A DNA stretch of 64,000 bases, from assembly GCA_030539395.1 (NCBI GenBank), contig JAUNSC010000002.1:109115-173114 (forward strand), read 5' to 3'. This DNA comes from Eubacteriales bacterium (GTDB taxonomy: Bacteria; Bacillota; Clostridia; Lachnospirales; Lachnospiraceae). The position numbers were made by a program, and so were the translations under genes. This document shows, piece after piece, positions 51,310-60,479 of the stretch. Below the pieces are notes generated by a model. That model was not told the origin of the DNA, did not search any database, and was given only the letters and a program-made list of their open reading frames with translations. Each line of letters begins with the position of its first letter. Positions within the stretch are counted from its first letter, which is position 1.

Positions 51310-52341
51310 ATGGTTACACAAAGTCAGATTGCCGAAATAGCCGGTGTTTCCAGAGCCACCGTAGAGAGAGTTATCAACCACCGCGGAGATGTCAATGAAG
51401 ATACCCGCAGGCGTGTAATGGATATTGTGGAAAAAATGAACTACCGCCCCAACCGCGCCGGAAAAACCCTTGCCATCAAACAAAAAAATATTAAAATCGG
51501 CTGTATTATTATACAGGCGGATAATCCTTTCTACGCAGAATTGAACCGGGGAATTCAGGAAAAGGCAGAGGAGTTTAAATCCTACGGCATTGGTGTTATT
51601 GTAGAAAGTGCGTTTTTCAAAGCAGAAGATCAAATTCGGAAGATAGATGAATTGCTGGAACAAAATATCACTGCGCTGGTCATTCAGCCAACCATCGATA
51701 CTCTGATGGTAGAAAAATTAAAAGAAGTAAGCGCTTCCGGTATTCCTATCGTCACTGTCAACACAGATCTGCCGGATTTCGATTCCTCCTTTTGTTATGT
51801 CGGAAATGATTTTTACCTGTGCGGCAAAACCGCAGGCAATCTGCTGGAGATGATTACGGGCGGCACATGCCAAATTGGTGTGATCACCGGTTTCGCTAAT
51901 GCCAGGTCACACTCCGACCGTGTAGACGGTTTCCGTGACTATATTCAGAGTCTTCCCGGAATGCGACTTGTGGCTGTTGCCGAAAATATGGATGATGAGA
52001 TGGAATCCTACTTTGCAGCCAAAACCATGCTAAATGAACATCCGGAAATTGATGCCATGTTCCTGGTAGCAGGCGGCGTTTACGGAGCAGGCAGCGCCAT
52101 CCGCAATATACAAAAAGAACAGAACCGGGACATCAAGACCATATCCTTTGACGATGTTCCCACTACCCGCGAACTGGTCAAAGATGGGACGATTCAGGCT
52201 ACCATCTGCCAACAGCCTGTCCGTCAGGGACAAATTGCGCTCTCGGTACTCTTCGACTATTTTGTAGACGGCAAAATTCCCGACAGCAAACGATTATATA
52301 CCGATATTCAGATCAAAATACGCGCGAATATTGATACATGA
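51310..52341 (+). CDS. LacI/GalR-family transcriptional regulator of the CUT2 cluster
   Basis: The 343-residue protein has an N-terminal helix-turn-helix ('VTQSQIAEIAGVSRATVERVINHRG', of which the recognition helix carries 'SRATVERVIN'; Glu replaces the usual Ser after 'ATV') and a binding-protein-like effector domain resembling the RbsB group ('ADNPFYAELNRGIQEKAEEF', 'DDVPTTRELVKDGTIQATICQQPVRQG'). It is divergent from the hydrolase/CUT2 operon and probably controls it through the palindrome at 51205-51218, with the imported ligand as effector. AGGAGAA precedes the ATG. Confidence 0.92.
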   Translation: MVTQSQIAEIAGVSRATVERVINHRGDVNEDTRRRVMDIVEKMNYRPNRAGKTLAIKQKNIKIGCIIIQADNPFYAELNRGIQEKAEEFKSYGIGVIVESAFFKAEDQIRKIDELLEQNITALVIQPTIDTLMVEKLKEVSASGIPIVTVNTDLPDFDSSFCYVGNDFYLCGKTAGNLLEMITGGTCQIGVITGFANARSHSDRVDGFRDYIQSLPGMRLVAVAENMDDEMESYFAAKTMLNEHPEIDAMFLVAGGVYGAGSAIRNIQKEQNRDIKTISFDDVPTTRELVKDGTIQATICQQPVRQGQIALSVLFDYFVDGKIPDSKRLYTDIQIKIRANIDT

Positions 52342-52379
52342 AAAAAGGCAGCAGAAACAAAAATATCTGTCTCTGCTGC
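52340..52379 (-). terminator. terminator of the priA-thiN operon
   Basis: Stem GCAGCAGA/TCTGCTGC (52348-52355, 52372-52379), followed on the minus strand by CTTTTTTC. It lies between convergent genes and touches the LacI stop codon. Confidence 0.8.
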
Positions 52380-52394
52380 TTATTACCAACCCAC

Positions 52395-53039
52395 TCAATC
52401 CCTCGATTCAATCACCAGAATACACCCGCTGTCAAATATAATTTCCGCCCGTTCATCCACGATTTCGTTACTGATACCGATGGCATCATCCCCCGTCATA
52501 GTATACCCTTCCAGCGGATAGAAAAATCCTCTCAGACAGAGATTTTCCACCCTTTCTCCATGAGCAAGAATTGACACATATTGTCCATACTGCTCTTTTT
52601 TACTCAAAGTCATCGGTCTGTCTGTCATCCTTATACGGTTGTGCCCGTCCACAAGAAAACAAGGAACGCCCCTGTGCAAAGGAATAGAAAGATTCCGTAT
52701 ATTTCCGAGCACATGGTCAAGTCTGGTTCCTGTAGCACCAAGTATGGTTATCTCCGTACTTCCCACTTCCAGTGCAAGATGCACGGCAATTTCCGTATCC
52801 GTGGAATCTTTCTGCGGTTTAAAAGCCCGGACAGGAACACCCTTTTCTTTAAATCTTTCCAGTGTTTCCAAATTGCCGGAATCAAAATCTCCCACGATCC
52901 AGTCCGGAGTAAGGCCTGCCTCTTCCAGAAATTCAATCCCGTGATCCGCCCCGATCAGACAATCAAACTTATTTTTCTGCATAAAATCAAGGGCAAAATC
53001 AGTTTCGATATTGCCCCCGGTTACTATCATCGTTTTCAT
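52395..53039 (-). CDS. thiN: thiamine pyrophosphokinase
   Basis: ThiN turns thiamine into thiamine diphosphate with ATP. The 214-residue protein has 'CLIGADHGIEFL', the catalytic-domain motif 'PDWIVGDFDSGN', 'PQKDSTDTEIAVHLAL', and the C-terminal thiamine-binding beta domain ('LRGFFYPLEGYTMTGDDAIGISNEI'). It overlaps the rpe stop by four bases (ATGA), consistent with coupling, and is the last gene of the operon as in Bacillus. Confidence 0.95.
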   Translation of the reverse strand: MKTMIVTGGNIETDFALDFMQKNKFDCLIGADHGIEFLEEAGLTPDWIVGDFDSGNLETLERFKEKGVPVRAFKPQKDSTDTEIAVHLALEVGSTEITILGATGTRLDHVLGNIRNLSIPLHRGVPCFLVDGHNRIRMTDRPMTLSKKEQYGQYVSILAHGERVENLCLRGFFYPLEGYTMTGDDAIGISNEIVDERAEIIFDSGCILVIESRD

Positions 53040-53686
53040 TTCATAATATCCTTTAGAGTTTTTACATTCTTTTCAATGTCTCCGCTAAAGACAGCCGATC
53101 CGGCAACGATCACATTCGCCCCTGCCTCCAATACCCTCGGCAGTGTATTCTTATTGATGCCTCCATCCACTTCAATATCCGTGGAAAGATTTTCTTTTGT
53201 CAGCCATTCACGAAGTCTTTTTATTTTGGAAATACTGCTGTTAATAAAAGCCTGTCCGCCAAAACCCGGATTTACCGTCATGATCAGTACCATATCCGTC
53301 TTGTCGAGCACATACGTCAGATTTTCAAGCGGCGTAGCCGGATTTAACGCTACACCCGTTTTCACTCCACATTCCTTTATCTGATGCAGCGTTCTGTCAA
53401 GATGGCGGCAGCATTCAGCATGTACCGTTATCGAGTCAGCACCGCATTTAACGAAATCTTCAATATAGCGTTCCGGATCCTGAACCATCAGATGCACATC
53501 AAACGGACAGTCCGTTACCTTTCTTATCGATGATATTACAGGCATTCCAAAAGAAATGCTTGGCACAAACATTCCATCCATCACATCTACGTGAATATAG
53601 TCTGCCCCTGCTGCAGCTGCCTTTTGAATCTGCTCTCCCAATACGGCAAAGTCTGCCGCAAGAATTGATGGTGCCAGTTTGTTCAT
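53036..53686 (-). CDS. rpe: ribulose-phosphate 3-epimerase
   Basis: Rpe interconverts ribulose 5-phosphate and xylulose 5-phosphate. The 216-residue TIM barrel has 'LAPSILAADF', the metal ligands in 'YIHVDVMDG' and 'FDVHLMV', 'LIMTVNPGFGGQAFI', and the catalytic 'IEVDGGIN'. GAGGGTGGG precedes the ATG. It is encoded between rsgA and thiN, the Firmicutes order. Confidence 0.98.
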   Translation of the reverse strand: MNKLAPSILAADFAVLGEQIQKAAAAGADYIHVDVMDGMFVPSISFGMPVISSIRKVTDCPFDVHLMVQDPERYIEDFVKCGADSITVHAECCRHLDRTLHQIKECGVKTGVALNPATPLENLTYVLDKTDMVLIMTVNPGFGGQAFINSSISKIKRLREWLTKENLSTDIEVDGGINKNTLPRVLEAGANVIVAGSAVFSGDIEKNVKTLKDIMK

Positions 53687-53699
53687 AATCCCACCCTCT

Positions 53700-54578
53700 T
53701 CAATATTTCTTTTTTTCTTTTAACTCGTTGTACATTTCCAGATAATTATGATATCTCTGTTCGCTGATCTCATGATTTTTAAGTCCTGCTTTTACAGCAC
53801 AATCCGGTTCATGAGTATGGGTACATCCCTGGAATCGGCAGCCGTCTGAATACGATTCAAATTCCGGAAAATAATCTTTCAGATCCTCTTTCTCCATATC
53901 CCAGACTGCCAGTGAACTAAATCCCGGTGTATCACAAATGAACGTATTTTCATCTATACAGAGCAGTTCAGAATGTCTGGTCGTATGACGCCCTCTGTCA
54001 ATTTTCTGACTGATCTCTCCTGTCTCCATTTCTGCATGCGGTACAAAAAGATTTACCAGCGACGACTTTCCGACTCCTGAAGGGCCGGCAACTGCTGTGG
54101 TTTTTCCTCTGAGCACATCGCGAAGCTTTTCTATTCCTTCTTCTTCACTGGCGCTGGAAAAAAGCACCTGATATCCGCTTTTTTCATAGACCCGTCCAAG
54201 CTTTCCCAGTTCTTCTGCCTGACACAGATCCGTCTTATTGAAGCATATAACCGTTTTGACTGCCTGTTTTTCCATCGCCACCAAAAAACGATCCAGAAGA
54301 TTCAAATTGGGTTTTGGCTTTGCCGCCGCAAATATTACCAATGCCTGATCTATATTTGCCACGGCCGGACGGATAAGAGAATTTTTCCTTGGAAGGATTT
54401 CTTCTATATTTCCGACTTGTTTTTCTCCGTCCAGCACGGTCATTTCCACATCGTCACCCACAAGGGGCTTTATTTTATCTTTGCGGAAAATTCCTTTGGC
54501 CTTGCACTCATATATACCGGATCCAATTGTCTGCACATAGTAAAATCCCGCAATACCTTTTATTATCTTCCCCTGCAT
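53700..54578 (-). CDS. rsgA: ribosome small subunit-dependent GTPase RsgA
   Basis: RsgA (CpgA) is a late 30S-assembly GTPase. The 292-residue protein has an N-terminal OB fold, the circularly permuted GTPase order with G4 'CFNKTDL' (about 107) before G1 'GPSGVGKSSLVN' (about 160) and G3 'DTPGF' (about 208), and a C-terminal zinc finger 'CRFQGCTHTHEPDCAVK'. In Bacillus its homologue is a PrkC substrate, which fits the location immediately after prkC. Confidence 0.97.
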   Translation of the reverse strand: MQGKIIKGIAGFYYVQTIGSGIYECKAKGIFRKDKIKPLVGDDVEMTVLDGEKQVGNIEEILPRKNSLIRPAVANIDQALVIFAAAKPKPNLNLLDRFLVAMEKQAVKTVICFNKTDLCQAEELGKLGRVYEKSGYQVLFSSASEEEGIEKLRDVLRGKTTAVAGPSGVGKSSLVNLFVPHAEMETGEISQKIDRGRHTTRHSELLCIDENTFICDTPGFSSLAVWDMEKEDLKDYFPEFESYSDGCRFQGCTHTHEPDCAVKAGLKNHEISEQRYHNYLEMYNELKEKKKY

Positions 54579-54582
54579 AAAA

Positions 54583-56586
54583 TCAGTTCACCTGTTCAAA
54601 CGGAACCGTGTAAGATACAATCGGTTCATACTGGCCTGTCGCCTGATTAAGTACATATAAATATACTTCACCGCTGGTCTGACCCGGCTCGCCCTCAATA
54701 TTCAAATCATACGGGAAACTGATAGACACTCCGTCAAGAATGACTCTGGAACTTTCTCCCTGCTGGAGGACCAGCCGGGCTGTCTCACCATTATATCCTT
54801 CCGGTGTATCAAGCTGAATATTGCTGCACATCCAGGTGCCGCTGTTTGCGTCTGTATTCTCAACACTTTCCGGTCCCGAACTGACAATCAGAATTATCGT
54901 TGTTCCCCGTTTAGCTGTTCCAATCACACTTTGCTCCATGACCGTTCCCGCCGGATAATCATTGCTCGGATCATCCTGACGTTCTACATAGAATCCCGCC
55001 TGCATAAGCGCTTCATACGCATCTTCATACGTATAATTTTCCACATTAGGAACATCCACGTCTTCACCCTGATTTAATTCTTCCTGATCTTCCGTTGCTG
55101 TTGTTTCACTTTGCGGAGCCTGCGTTTCCGGCGCTGTTGTTTCGCTTTGCGGAGCCTGTGTTTCCGGTGCCGTTGTTTCCTGCTGTACTGCACTTGTCTG
55201 AGGCTGTGTCTCCTTTTCGGTTCTGCTCTCTGTAGTAACCTCCTGCCCGTTTTCACGGTTCAAAAATCCAGGAAGGCTGAATTTTATAATTCCCAGTGCG
55301 TTTGCGATCAATCCCAGGAAAATACCGGCGATAATGATGGCAATAACAATACTTCCAACCATCATGATCTTCTCCAGCTTCGGATTTAAAATTCCGTCAT
55401 TATCATCTTCATCCTGAAATTTACCGCCATTTTCGTACATATCTTCCTGATAATCATACCCACGGTTTCCATATGCACGTCCAAAAGTATACGGCTCATA
55501 CGGCTGATTATATGGATTATCCGGCTGACCGATATTTCCTGCACCGCCCATACCGTACTGTCCCATATTTCCTGTATTGTACTGTCCGATGTTCTGTCCA
55601 TTGCTCCCCGGCAGAGGACCGCTGACACCTGCTGTATCCTTACCTGTATCCTGTGCATTTGACCTGGAGGAGAGATATCCTTCTTTAATCGCTCCCAGTT
55701 CCTGTTTGGAAATAACAACTGTTCTTCCTGCAGTATTTGCATTCGCAATACGTACAAAGTCACCATCCGGATTAATAAGTGATTCTTTCAGATCATAAAT
55801 CAGCTCCGACATATTGGCATAGCGCCTGTCCGGACTTTTCTGTGTACATTTCCAGATAATCTGCACCGTGCTCCTGGGGAGATCCGGTACATAAACTTCA
55901 GGAGATTTCATTTCCTCCTGCAAGTGCTTAATAGCAATTGCAACCGTTGTATCCCCATCAAAAGGCACATGCCCTGTCAACATCTCATACATAGTAATAC
56001 CAAGAGAATAAATATCACTTTTTGCATCACTATAGCCGCCTCTTGCCTGCTCAGGAGAACTGTAATGTACAGATCCCATCACAGTTGTGCTGATCGTATT
56101 GCTGCTGGTTGCTCTTGCAATACCGAAATCCGTCACTTTCACCTTTCCATCTGTGGAGATAATGATATTCTGTGGTTTTACATCTCTGTGAATAATCCCG
56201 CTGTTATGAGCCGCCTCCAGCCCCTGAGACACCTGAATTGCAATACTTGTAGCTTCTCTTACAGCCAGTTTTCCCTTTTTTGCGATATATTCTTTAAGGG
56301 TAATCCCTTCCACCAGTTCCATTACAATGAAATTGACTCCACGGTCTTCCCCTACGTCATAAATATTGACGATATTTGGATGAGCCAGTCCTGCTGCTGC
56401 CTGTGCCTCTGCCCGGAATTTGGTAATAAATGCCTTATCTTCACGGAACTCTACTTTAAGGACTTTCATTGCTACAAAACGGTTCAGTTTATGGTCTTTT
56501 GCTTTGTAAACATCTGCCATACCGCCGGTACCAATTTTACCGACTATCTCATATCGTCCCTGTATGAACATTCCTTCCTTTAACAT
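54583..56586 (-). CDS. prkC: PASTA-domain serine/threonine protein kinase PrkC
   Basis: The 667-residue membrane kinase has a cytoplasmic kinase domain (about 11-270) with 'GTGGMADVY', Lys41, 'HRDVKPQNI' (Asp135) and 'DFGIA', and a Ser/Thr-rich activation loop. A Gly/Asn/Gln/Tyr-rich linker (about 305-395) leads to one transmembrane helix (about 408-430). Outside are a Thr/Glu/Pro/Gln linker with a 12-residue tandem repeat, a single PASTA domain (about 510-572), and a distinct C-terminal beta-rich region (about 580-667). Most PrkC proteins carry three or more PASTA domains, so this ectodomain is reduced. It overlaps prpC by seven bases; GAGGTGA precedes the ATG. Confidence 0.95.
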   Translation of the reverse strand: MLKEGMFIQGRYEIVGKIGTGGMADVYKAKDHKLNRFVAMKVLKVEFREDKAFITKFRAEAQAAAGLAHPNIVNIYDVGEDRGVNFIVMELVEGITLKEYIAKKGKLAVREATSIAIQVSQGLEAAHNSGIIHRDVKPQNIIISTDGKVKVTDFGIARATSSNTISTTVMGSVHYSSPEQARGGYSDAKSDIYSLGITMYEMLTGHVPFDGDTTVAIAIKHLQEEMKSPEVYVPDLPRSTVQIIWKCTQKSPDRRYANMSELIYDLKESLINPDGDFVRIANANTAGRTVVISKQELGAIKEGYLSSRSNAQDTGKDTAGVSGPLPGSNGQNIGQYNTGNMGQYGMGGAGNIGQPDNPYNQPYEPYTFGRAYGNRGYDYQEDMYENGGKFQDEDDNDGILNPKLEKIMMVGSIVIAIIIAGIFLGLIANALGIIKFSLPGFLNRENGQEVTTESRTEKETQPQTSAVQQETTAPETQAPQSETTAPETQAPQSETTATEDQEELNQGEDVDVPNVENYTYEDAYEALMQAGFYVERQDDPSNDYPAGTVMEQSVIGTAKRGTTIILIVSSGPESVENTDANSGTWMCSNIQLDTPEGYNGETARLVLQQGESSRVILDGVSISFPYDLNIEGEPGQTSGEVYLYVLNQATGQYEPIVSYTVPFEQVN
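55100..55180 (-). repeat. 36-bp tandem repeat in the prkC ectodomain linker
   Basis: Copies begin at 55100, 55136 and (partial) 55172, spaced exactly 36 bp, encoding the 12-residue unit SETTAPETQAPQ. Copies differ by a few silent changes. Likely to vary in copy number between strains. Confidence 0.8.
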
Positions 56587-57323
56587 TTTCTCACCTCATT
56601 TGTCCGCATACTAACCAGTAGAACGGTAATGTTATCACGTCCGCCGTTTCTGTTTGCCTCATCAACAAGTCTTCTGCAGGCTCTTTCAATATTTTTTTCT
56701 TCTTTTACGATCCGATACATTTCCTGATCGCTCAGCATATTGGAGAGCCCGTCAGAACACATCAGAATCATATCCTGACGTGTCACTTCTATATCAAAAA
56801 TATCCGCAGCCACATTATCATCTACCCCTACTGCACGGGTAATGACATTTTTGTCCGGATGATTTCTTCCTTCTTCTTTTGTAATACCGCCCGCTCTGAT
56901 CATTTCTTCTACCAATGAATGGTCACGGGTAATCTGCGTAATTTCATCCCTGATCAGGTAAAGTCTGCTGTCTCCGACATTGGCCACATAGAGTGTTCCC
57001 CCTTTTATCGTTGCAGCCACAATCGTGGTTCCCATACCCTGACAGGCTCTATCTGAATGTGCTTCTTCAAACACCTTTTCATTTGCTTTTTCTACCGCCC
57101 TGCTCATAACTTTTACAGGTGAGGTCTCCCTTGTTCTGCGGACACTTTTCAGAAATGTCTTTACTGCGCAGCTGGATGCCCTGTCGCCTGCATTATGTCC
57201 GCCCATTCCGTCCGCAACAATAAACAGGTTCGGTAATGTACCCACCTTTCCGTCTGACGCAAATACAAAATCCTGATTTTCTCTTCGTACACGTCCCACG
57301 TCCGTAATACTAAATGATTTCAT
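56580..57323 (-). CDS. prpC: PP2C-type serine/threonine phosphatase PrpC (Stp)
   Basis: The 247-residue metal-dependent phosphatase reverses PrkC phosphorylation. Motifs: 'TDVGRVRRENQD' at the N-terminus, the metal-binding 'VADGMGGHNAGDRAS' (about 37-51), 'VGDSRLYLI', 'ITRDHSLVEEM', and 'LMCSDGLSNML' with the C-terminal 'GGRDNITVLLV'. It overlaps prkC by seven bases so that kinase and phosphatase are made together. AGGATAGGA precedes the ATG. Confidence 0.97.
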   Translation of the reverse strand: MKSFSITDVGRVRRENQDFVFASDGKVGTLPNLFIVADGMGGHNAGDRASSCAVKTFLKSVRRTRETSPVKVMSRAVEKANEKVFEEAHSDRACQGMGTTIVAATIKGGTLYVANVGDSRLYLIRDEITQITRDHSLVEEMIRAGGITKEEGRNHPDKNVITRAVGVDDNVAADIFDIEVTRQDMILMCSDGLSNMLSDQEMYRIVKEEKNIERACRRLVDEANRNGGRDNITVLLVSMRTNEVRKC

Positions 57324-57325
57324 TC

Positions 57326-58375
57326 CTATCCTCTCCTTATGGTCCTGTCAAGATAACTCTTTCTCAGTTGTCCACATGCGCCGCCGATATCGCGCCCCAT
57401 TTCCCTTCTAATTGTAACATTTATTCTGTATTTTTCAAGTTTTCTTTTGAAAGCTTCTATAACCCCACGTTCTGACTGTACAAAATCACGTTCTTTGACA
57501 GGATTGACCGGAATCAGATTCACATGGCAGTTCATCCCTTTCAAAAGAGCTGCCAGCCGTTCAGCATCCTGTTCTGAATCATTTACACCGCCCACCAGGC
57601 TATATTCAAATGTCAGCCTCCGCCCGGTCTTTTCAAAATATGACCTGCATGCCATAAGTACCTCATCCAATTCGTATTTATATGCGATCGGCATCAATTC
57701 TTTCCGCTTTTCCTGTGTGGAAGCGTGAAGCGATAATGCCAGCGTGATCTGCAGATTTTCATCCGCAAGACGATAAATACCGGGCACTATCCCGCACGTT
57801 GAAACAGTTATATTCCTCTGGCTGATATTAAGTCCGTGCTCATCGCTGAGCATTCGGATAAACTTCACCAGATTATCATAATTATCCAGAGGTTCTCCGG
57901 TTCCCATAACCACCAGATTAGAAACTCTTTCCCCACTGTGCTTTTGTATTTTATAAATCTGATCCAGCATTTCCCCTGACGCAAGATTTCTGGTAAGCCC
58001 GCCCAGAGTAGACGCACAAAAACGACACCCCATACGGCATCCAACCTGCGATGAAATGCAGACAGAATTCCCGTGGTGGTATTTCATCAGAACACTCTCT
58101 ATAACATTGCCATCATTTAGCCGGAACAAATATTTCCGTGTACCGTCTGTTTTTGATTCCAGAACATCCACCATCTCCAAATCAGAGCAGGCATACTCTT
58201 CTTCCAGCTTTTTTCTCAAAGCTCCCGAAAGATTTACCATCTCATCCGGCGAATCAACCAGTTTTTCATGAAGCCACTGGTATATCTGTCTGCCGCGGAA
58301 AGCCTTTTCTCCCAGACGTGTCATTTCTTCCTGAATTTCCCTGTAATCCAGGGAACGGATATCTGTTTTATCCAT
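57326..58375 (-). CDS. rlmN: dual-specificity 23S rRNA/tRNA adenine-C2 methyltransferase RlmN
   Basis: A radical-SAM enzyme that methylates A2503 of 23S rRNA and A37 of some tRNAs. The 349-residue protein has the [4Fe-4S] cysteines Cys113-x3-Cys117-x2-Cys120 in 'CRMGCRFCAS', and the second catalytic cysteine near residue 338 in 'GGACGQL'. The start overlaps the rsmB stop by one base (TAATG). Confidence 0.98.
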   Translation of the reverse strand: MDKTDIRSLDYREIQEEMTRLGEKAFRGRQIYQWLHEKLVDSPDEMVNLSGALRKKLEEEYACSDLEMVDVLESKTDGTRKYLFRLNDGNVIESVLMKYHHGNSVCISSQVGCRMGCRFCASTLGGLTRNLASGEMLDQIYKIQKHSGERVSNLVVMGTGEPLDNYDNLVKFIRMLSDEHGLNISQRNITVSTCGIVPGIYRLADENLQITLALSLHASTQEKRKELMPIAYKYELDEVLMACRSYFEKTGRRLTFEYSLVGGVNDSEQDAERLAALLKGMNCHVNLIPVNPVKERDFVQSERGVIEAFKRKLEKYRINVTIRREMGRDIGGACGQLRKSYLDRTIRRG

Positions 58376-59730
58376 TACTTTATCCTCTTAAACCTCGCAA
58401 TAAAAAAGCCGTCCGTCCCATGTATCCCCGGAAGGAGCTGTAAATATCCCGCCTTCGTTGTTCTGCTGTGCAGTGCTTCGTTTAAATACGGGTCAATACT
58501 CTCCAGCCGGAACGGATAATTATCCAAAAACCACTTTACATTATACTGATTTTCCTGTGCTCCGATCGTACAGGTACTATAGATCAATGTACCGCCCGGT
58601 TTTACATAAGACCAGACCGTATCCAGTATCTTTCTCTGCAGTTTTACCAGTTCGTTCTGTTTTGTCTCTGTCATTTTATACTTGATATCCGGTTTTCTCC
58701 CGATCACACCGAGTCCGGAACATGGCAGATCCGCCAAAAGTATATCTGCTTTTTCAACGGAATTTGCATCAAACACGGTAGCATCCTGGCGCACCGCTGT
58801 CATATTGATCCTCTTTGTCCGTTCCAGATTATCCTGCATCATTGCAACTTTATAATCTGTTAAGTCTCTCGCTTCCACGTATCCGCTTCCATTTAATTTA
58901 TCTGATAAGTGAAGACTTTTTCCGCCGGGAGCAGCACATACATCAATACAGTAGTTTCCCCATCTGGGTGCCGCAACTTCTGCCACAAGCATGGAGCTCA
59001 CATCCTGCACCTGAAACAATCCCTCTTTAAAAGCATTAAGGGCCTGCAGATAATTATAATCTGAGATCTCTAACGCATAATCCAGATACGGAACTTCCTT
59101 CACTGTCACATTTTGTTCACGAAGCTTTTCTATTGTCTTTTCCTTTGTGGCTCTGCTCAAATTGCACCGAATGCATGTTTTACTTTCTTTTTCCATTGCT
59201 TTGCAGATTTTTTCTATCGTTTCAAATTCAAACTGCGCCAGCCAGTTCTGTAAAATCCACTCCGGCATAGAGTATCTGACTGACAGATACTTTCTCGGTG
59301 TTTTTGACGGATCCGGAAAGACCACATGATCTATATTTCTTGCCGTATTTCTCAATACACCGTTTACAAAACCTTTCAGGGTATAAAATCCTTTTTTCTG
59401 GGCGAGCTTCACTGCCTCATTGCAAACAGCACTGTCCGGTACTCCATCCATAAACTTTATCTGATAAACAGACATACGCAGCAGATTTCGGATATATGGT
59501 TTCATATCCCGCACTTTTACGCTGGAAAACTGGTCCAGAATATAGTCTATCTGAATCATGTTTTCTATAGTCCCCTCAACGACACGGGATATAAAAGCCC
59601 TGTCCCTCTTTTCCAGGTACTGATATTTTTCCAGCACTTCCCGCAGGATCACATGACAATACTGCCCCTCTTCCGTGACCGCCATCAATGTGCCCATTAT
59701 AATTTCTCTTGTGTTTACCGTTCTAGTCAC
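58375..59730 (-). CDS. rsmB: 16S rRNA (cytosine967-C5)-methyltransferase RsmB
   Basis: RsmB methylates C967 of 16S rRNA. The 451-residue protein has an N-terminal NusB-like RNA-binding domain (about 1-150), and a SAM methyltransferase with 'CIDVCAAPGGKSLHLSDKL', the catalytic cysteine in 'STCTIG' and the second in 'DLPCSGLGV', and a C-terminal 'IHGTDGFFIARFKR'. The start is GTG at 59728-59730, seven bases after GGAGG; it overlaps the upstream peptidase gene by eight bases. Confidence 0.96.
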   Translation of the reverse strand: MTRTVNTREIIMGTLMAVTEEGQYCHVILREVLEKYQYLEKRDRAFISRVVEGTIENMIQIDYILDQFSSVKVRDMKPYIRNLLRMSVYQIKFMDGVPDSAVCNEAVKLAQKKGFYTLKGFVNGVLRNTARNIDHVVFPDPSKTPRKYLSVRYSMPEWILQNWLAQFEFETIEKICKAMEKESKTCIRCNLSRATKEKTIEKLREQNVTVKEVPYLDYALEISDYNYLQALNAFKEGLFQVQDVSSMLVAEVAAPRWGNYCIDVCAAPGGKSLHLSDKLNGSGYVEARDLTDYKVAMMQDNLERTKRINMTAVRQDATVFDANSVEKADILLADLPCSGLGVIGRKPDIKYKMTETKQNELVKLQRKILDTVWSYVKPGGTLIYSTCTIGAQENQYNVKWFLDNYPFRLESIDPYLNEALHSRTTKAGYLQLLPGIHGTDGFFIARFKRIK

Positions 59731-60460
59731 GGCTGTTCCTCCTGGATAATAAAATCAATCTTAAAAGCTGTAAAAGTGAACTTGCCAAAGCTGCTACATA
59801 CGTAAGAGCAGCCGCGGTCAAAACCTTTCTGGCTCCCGCCATTTCCTCTGTTCCCAGCATTCCGGTGCTGTCAAGTACCTTCAATGCTCTGGAAGAAGCA
59901 TTAAACTCTACAGGCAGTGTCACCAGCTGAAAAACTACGGCCAGCGAAAAGAGAATGATCCCAATGGTCAAAAGCGACTGTATTGAAAAGATAAGTCCCG
60001 CAAAAAATACCGGCCATGCAAGCTGTGAACCGATGTTTGCCGCCGGCACCAGTGTGCTTCGAAGCACCAGCGGTCCATAATGCTTTTGATCCTGTACCGC
60101 GTGCCCGCACTCATGAGCCGCAACGCAGACCGCTGCCACCGAATTAGAGGCATACGTGCTGTCAGATAAATTCAGTGTTTTATTTCTCGGATCATAATGA
60201 TCCGTCAGGCTTCCACTGACATGGCGTATCTGTACATCATAAATTCCCGCACTGTGGAGAACTCTTTCCGCCGCCTGTGCCCCGGTCAGTCCTGCCATAC
60301 AGCGGACTTTATTGTATTTCGCAAACGTTGAGTTCACCCGGGCTGAGGCAATCATTGTCAGAACAAGGCCCAGTACTGCAAGAAGATACGTGGGATCAAA
60401 ATACATACCTCCCAGACCTCTTCCGTAGCCATAAAAATTGTTTGCATAAGTAAGCAGCAT
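59723..60460 (-). CDS. membrane-embedded zinc metallopeptidase (YugP family)
   Basis: The 245-residue integral membrane protein has a helix near 25-43, the zinc motif 'AAHECGHAVQ' (about 114-123; HExxH), further helices at about 135-190, and 'FNASSRALKVLDSTGML' carrying probable distal ligands before a last helix. This is the YugP-type neutral zinc peptidase of Firmicutes; its substrate is unknown. Its place between fmt and rsmB is a common Clostridia insertion in this operon. Confidence 0.93.
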   Translation of the reverse strand: MLLTYANNFYGYGRGLGGMYFDPTYLLAVLGLVLTMIASARVNSTFAKYNKVRCMAGLTGAQAAERVLHSAGIYDVQIRHVSGSLTDHYDPRNKTLNLSDSTYASNSVAAVCVAAHECGHAVQDQKHYGPLVLRSTLVPAANIGSQLAWPVFFAGLIFSIQSLLTIGIILFSLAVVFQLVTLPVEFNASSRALKVLDSTGMLGTEEMAGARKVLTAAALTYVAALASSLLQLLRLILLSRRNSRD

Positions 60461-60479
60461 TTATTTTACTCCTTTCCTG

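Noticed and set aside
59723..60460. Heat-shock peptidase HtpX as the identity of the zinc peptidase
   Set aside because: The HExxH context (AAHECGHAVQ) and size match the YugP family better, and HtpX's usual N-terminal helices are absent.
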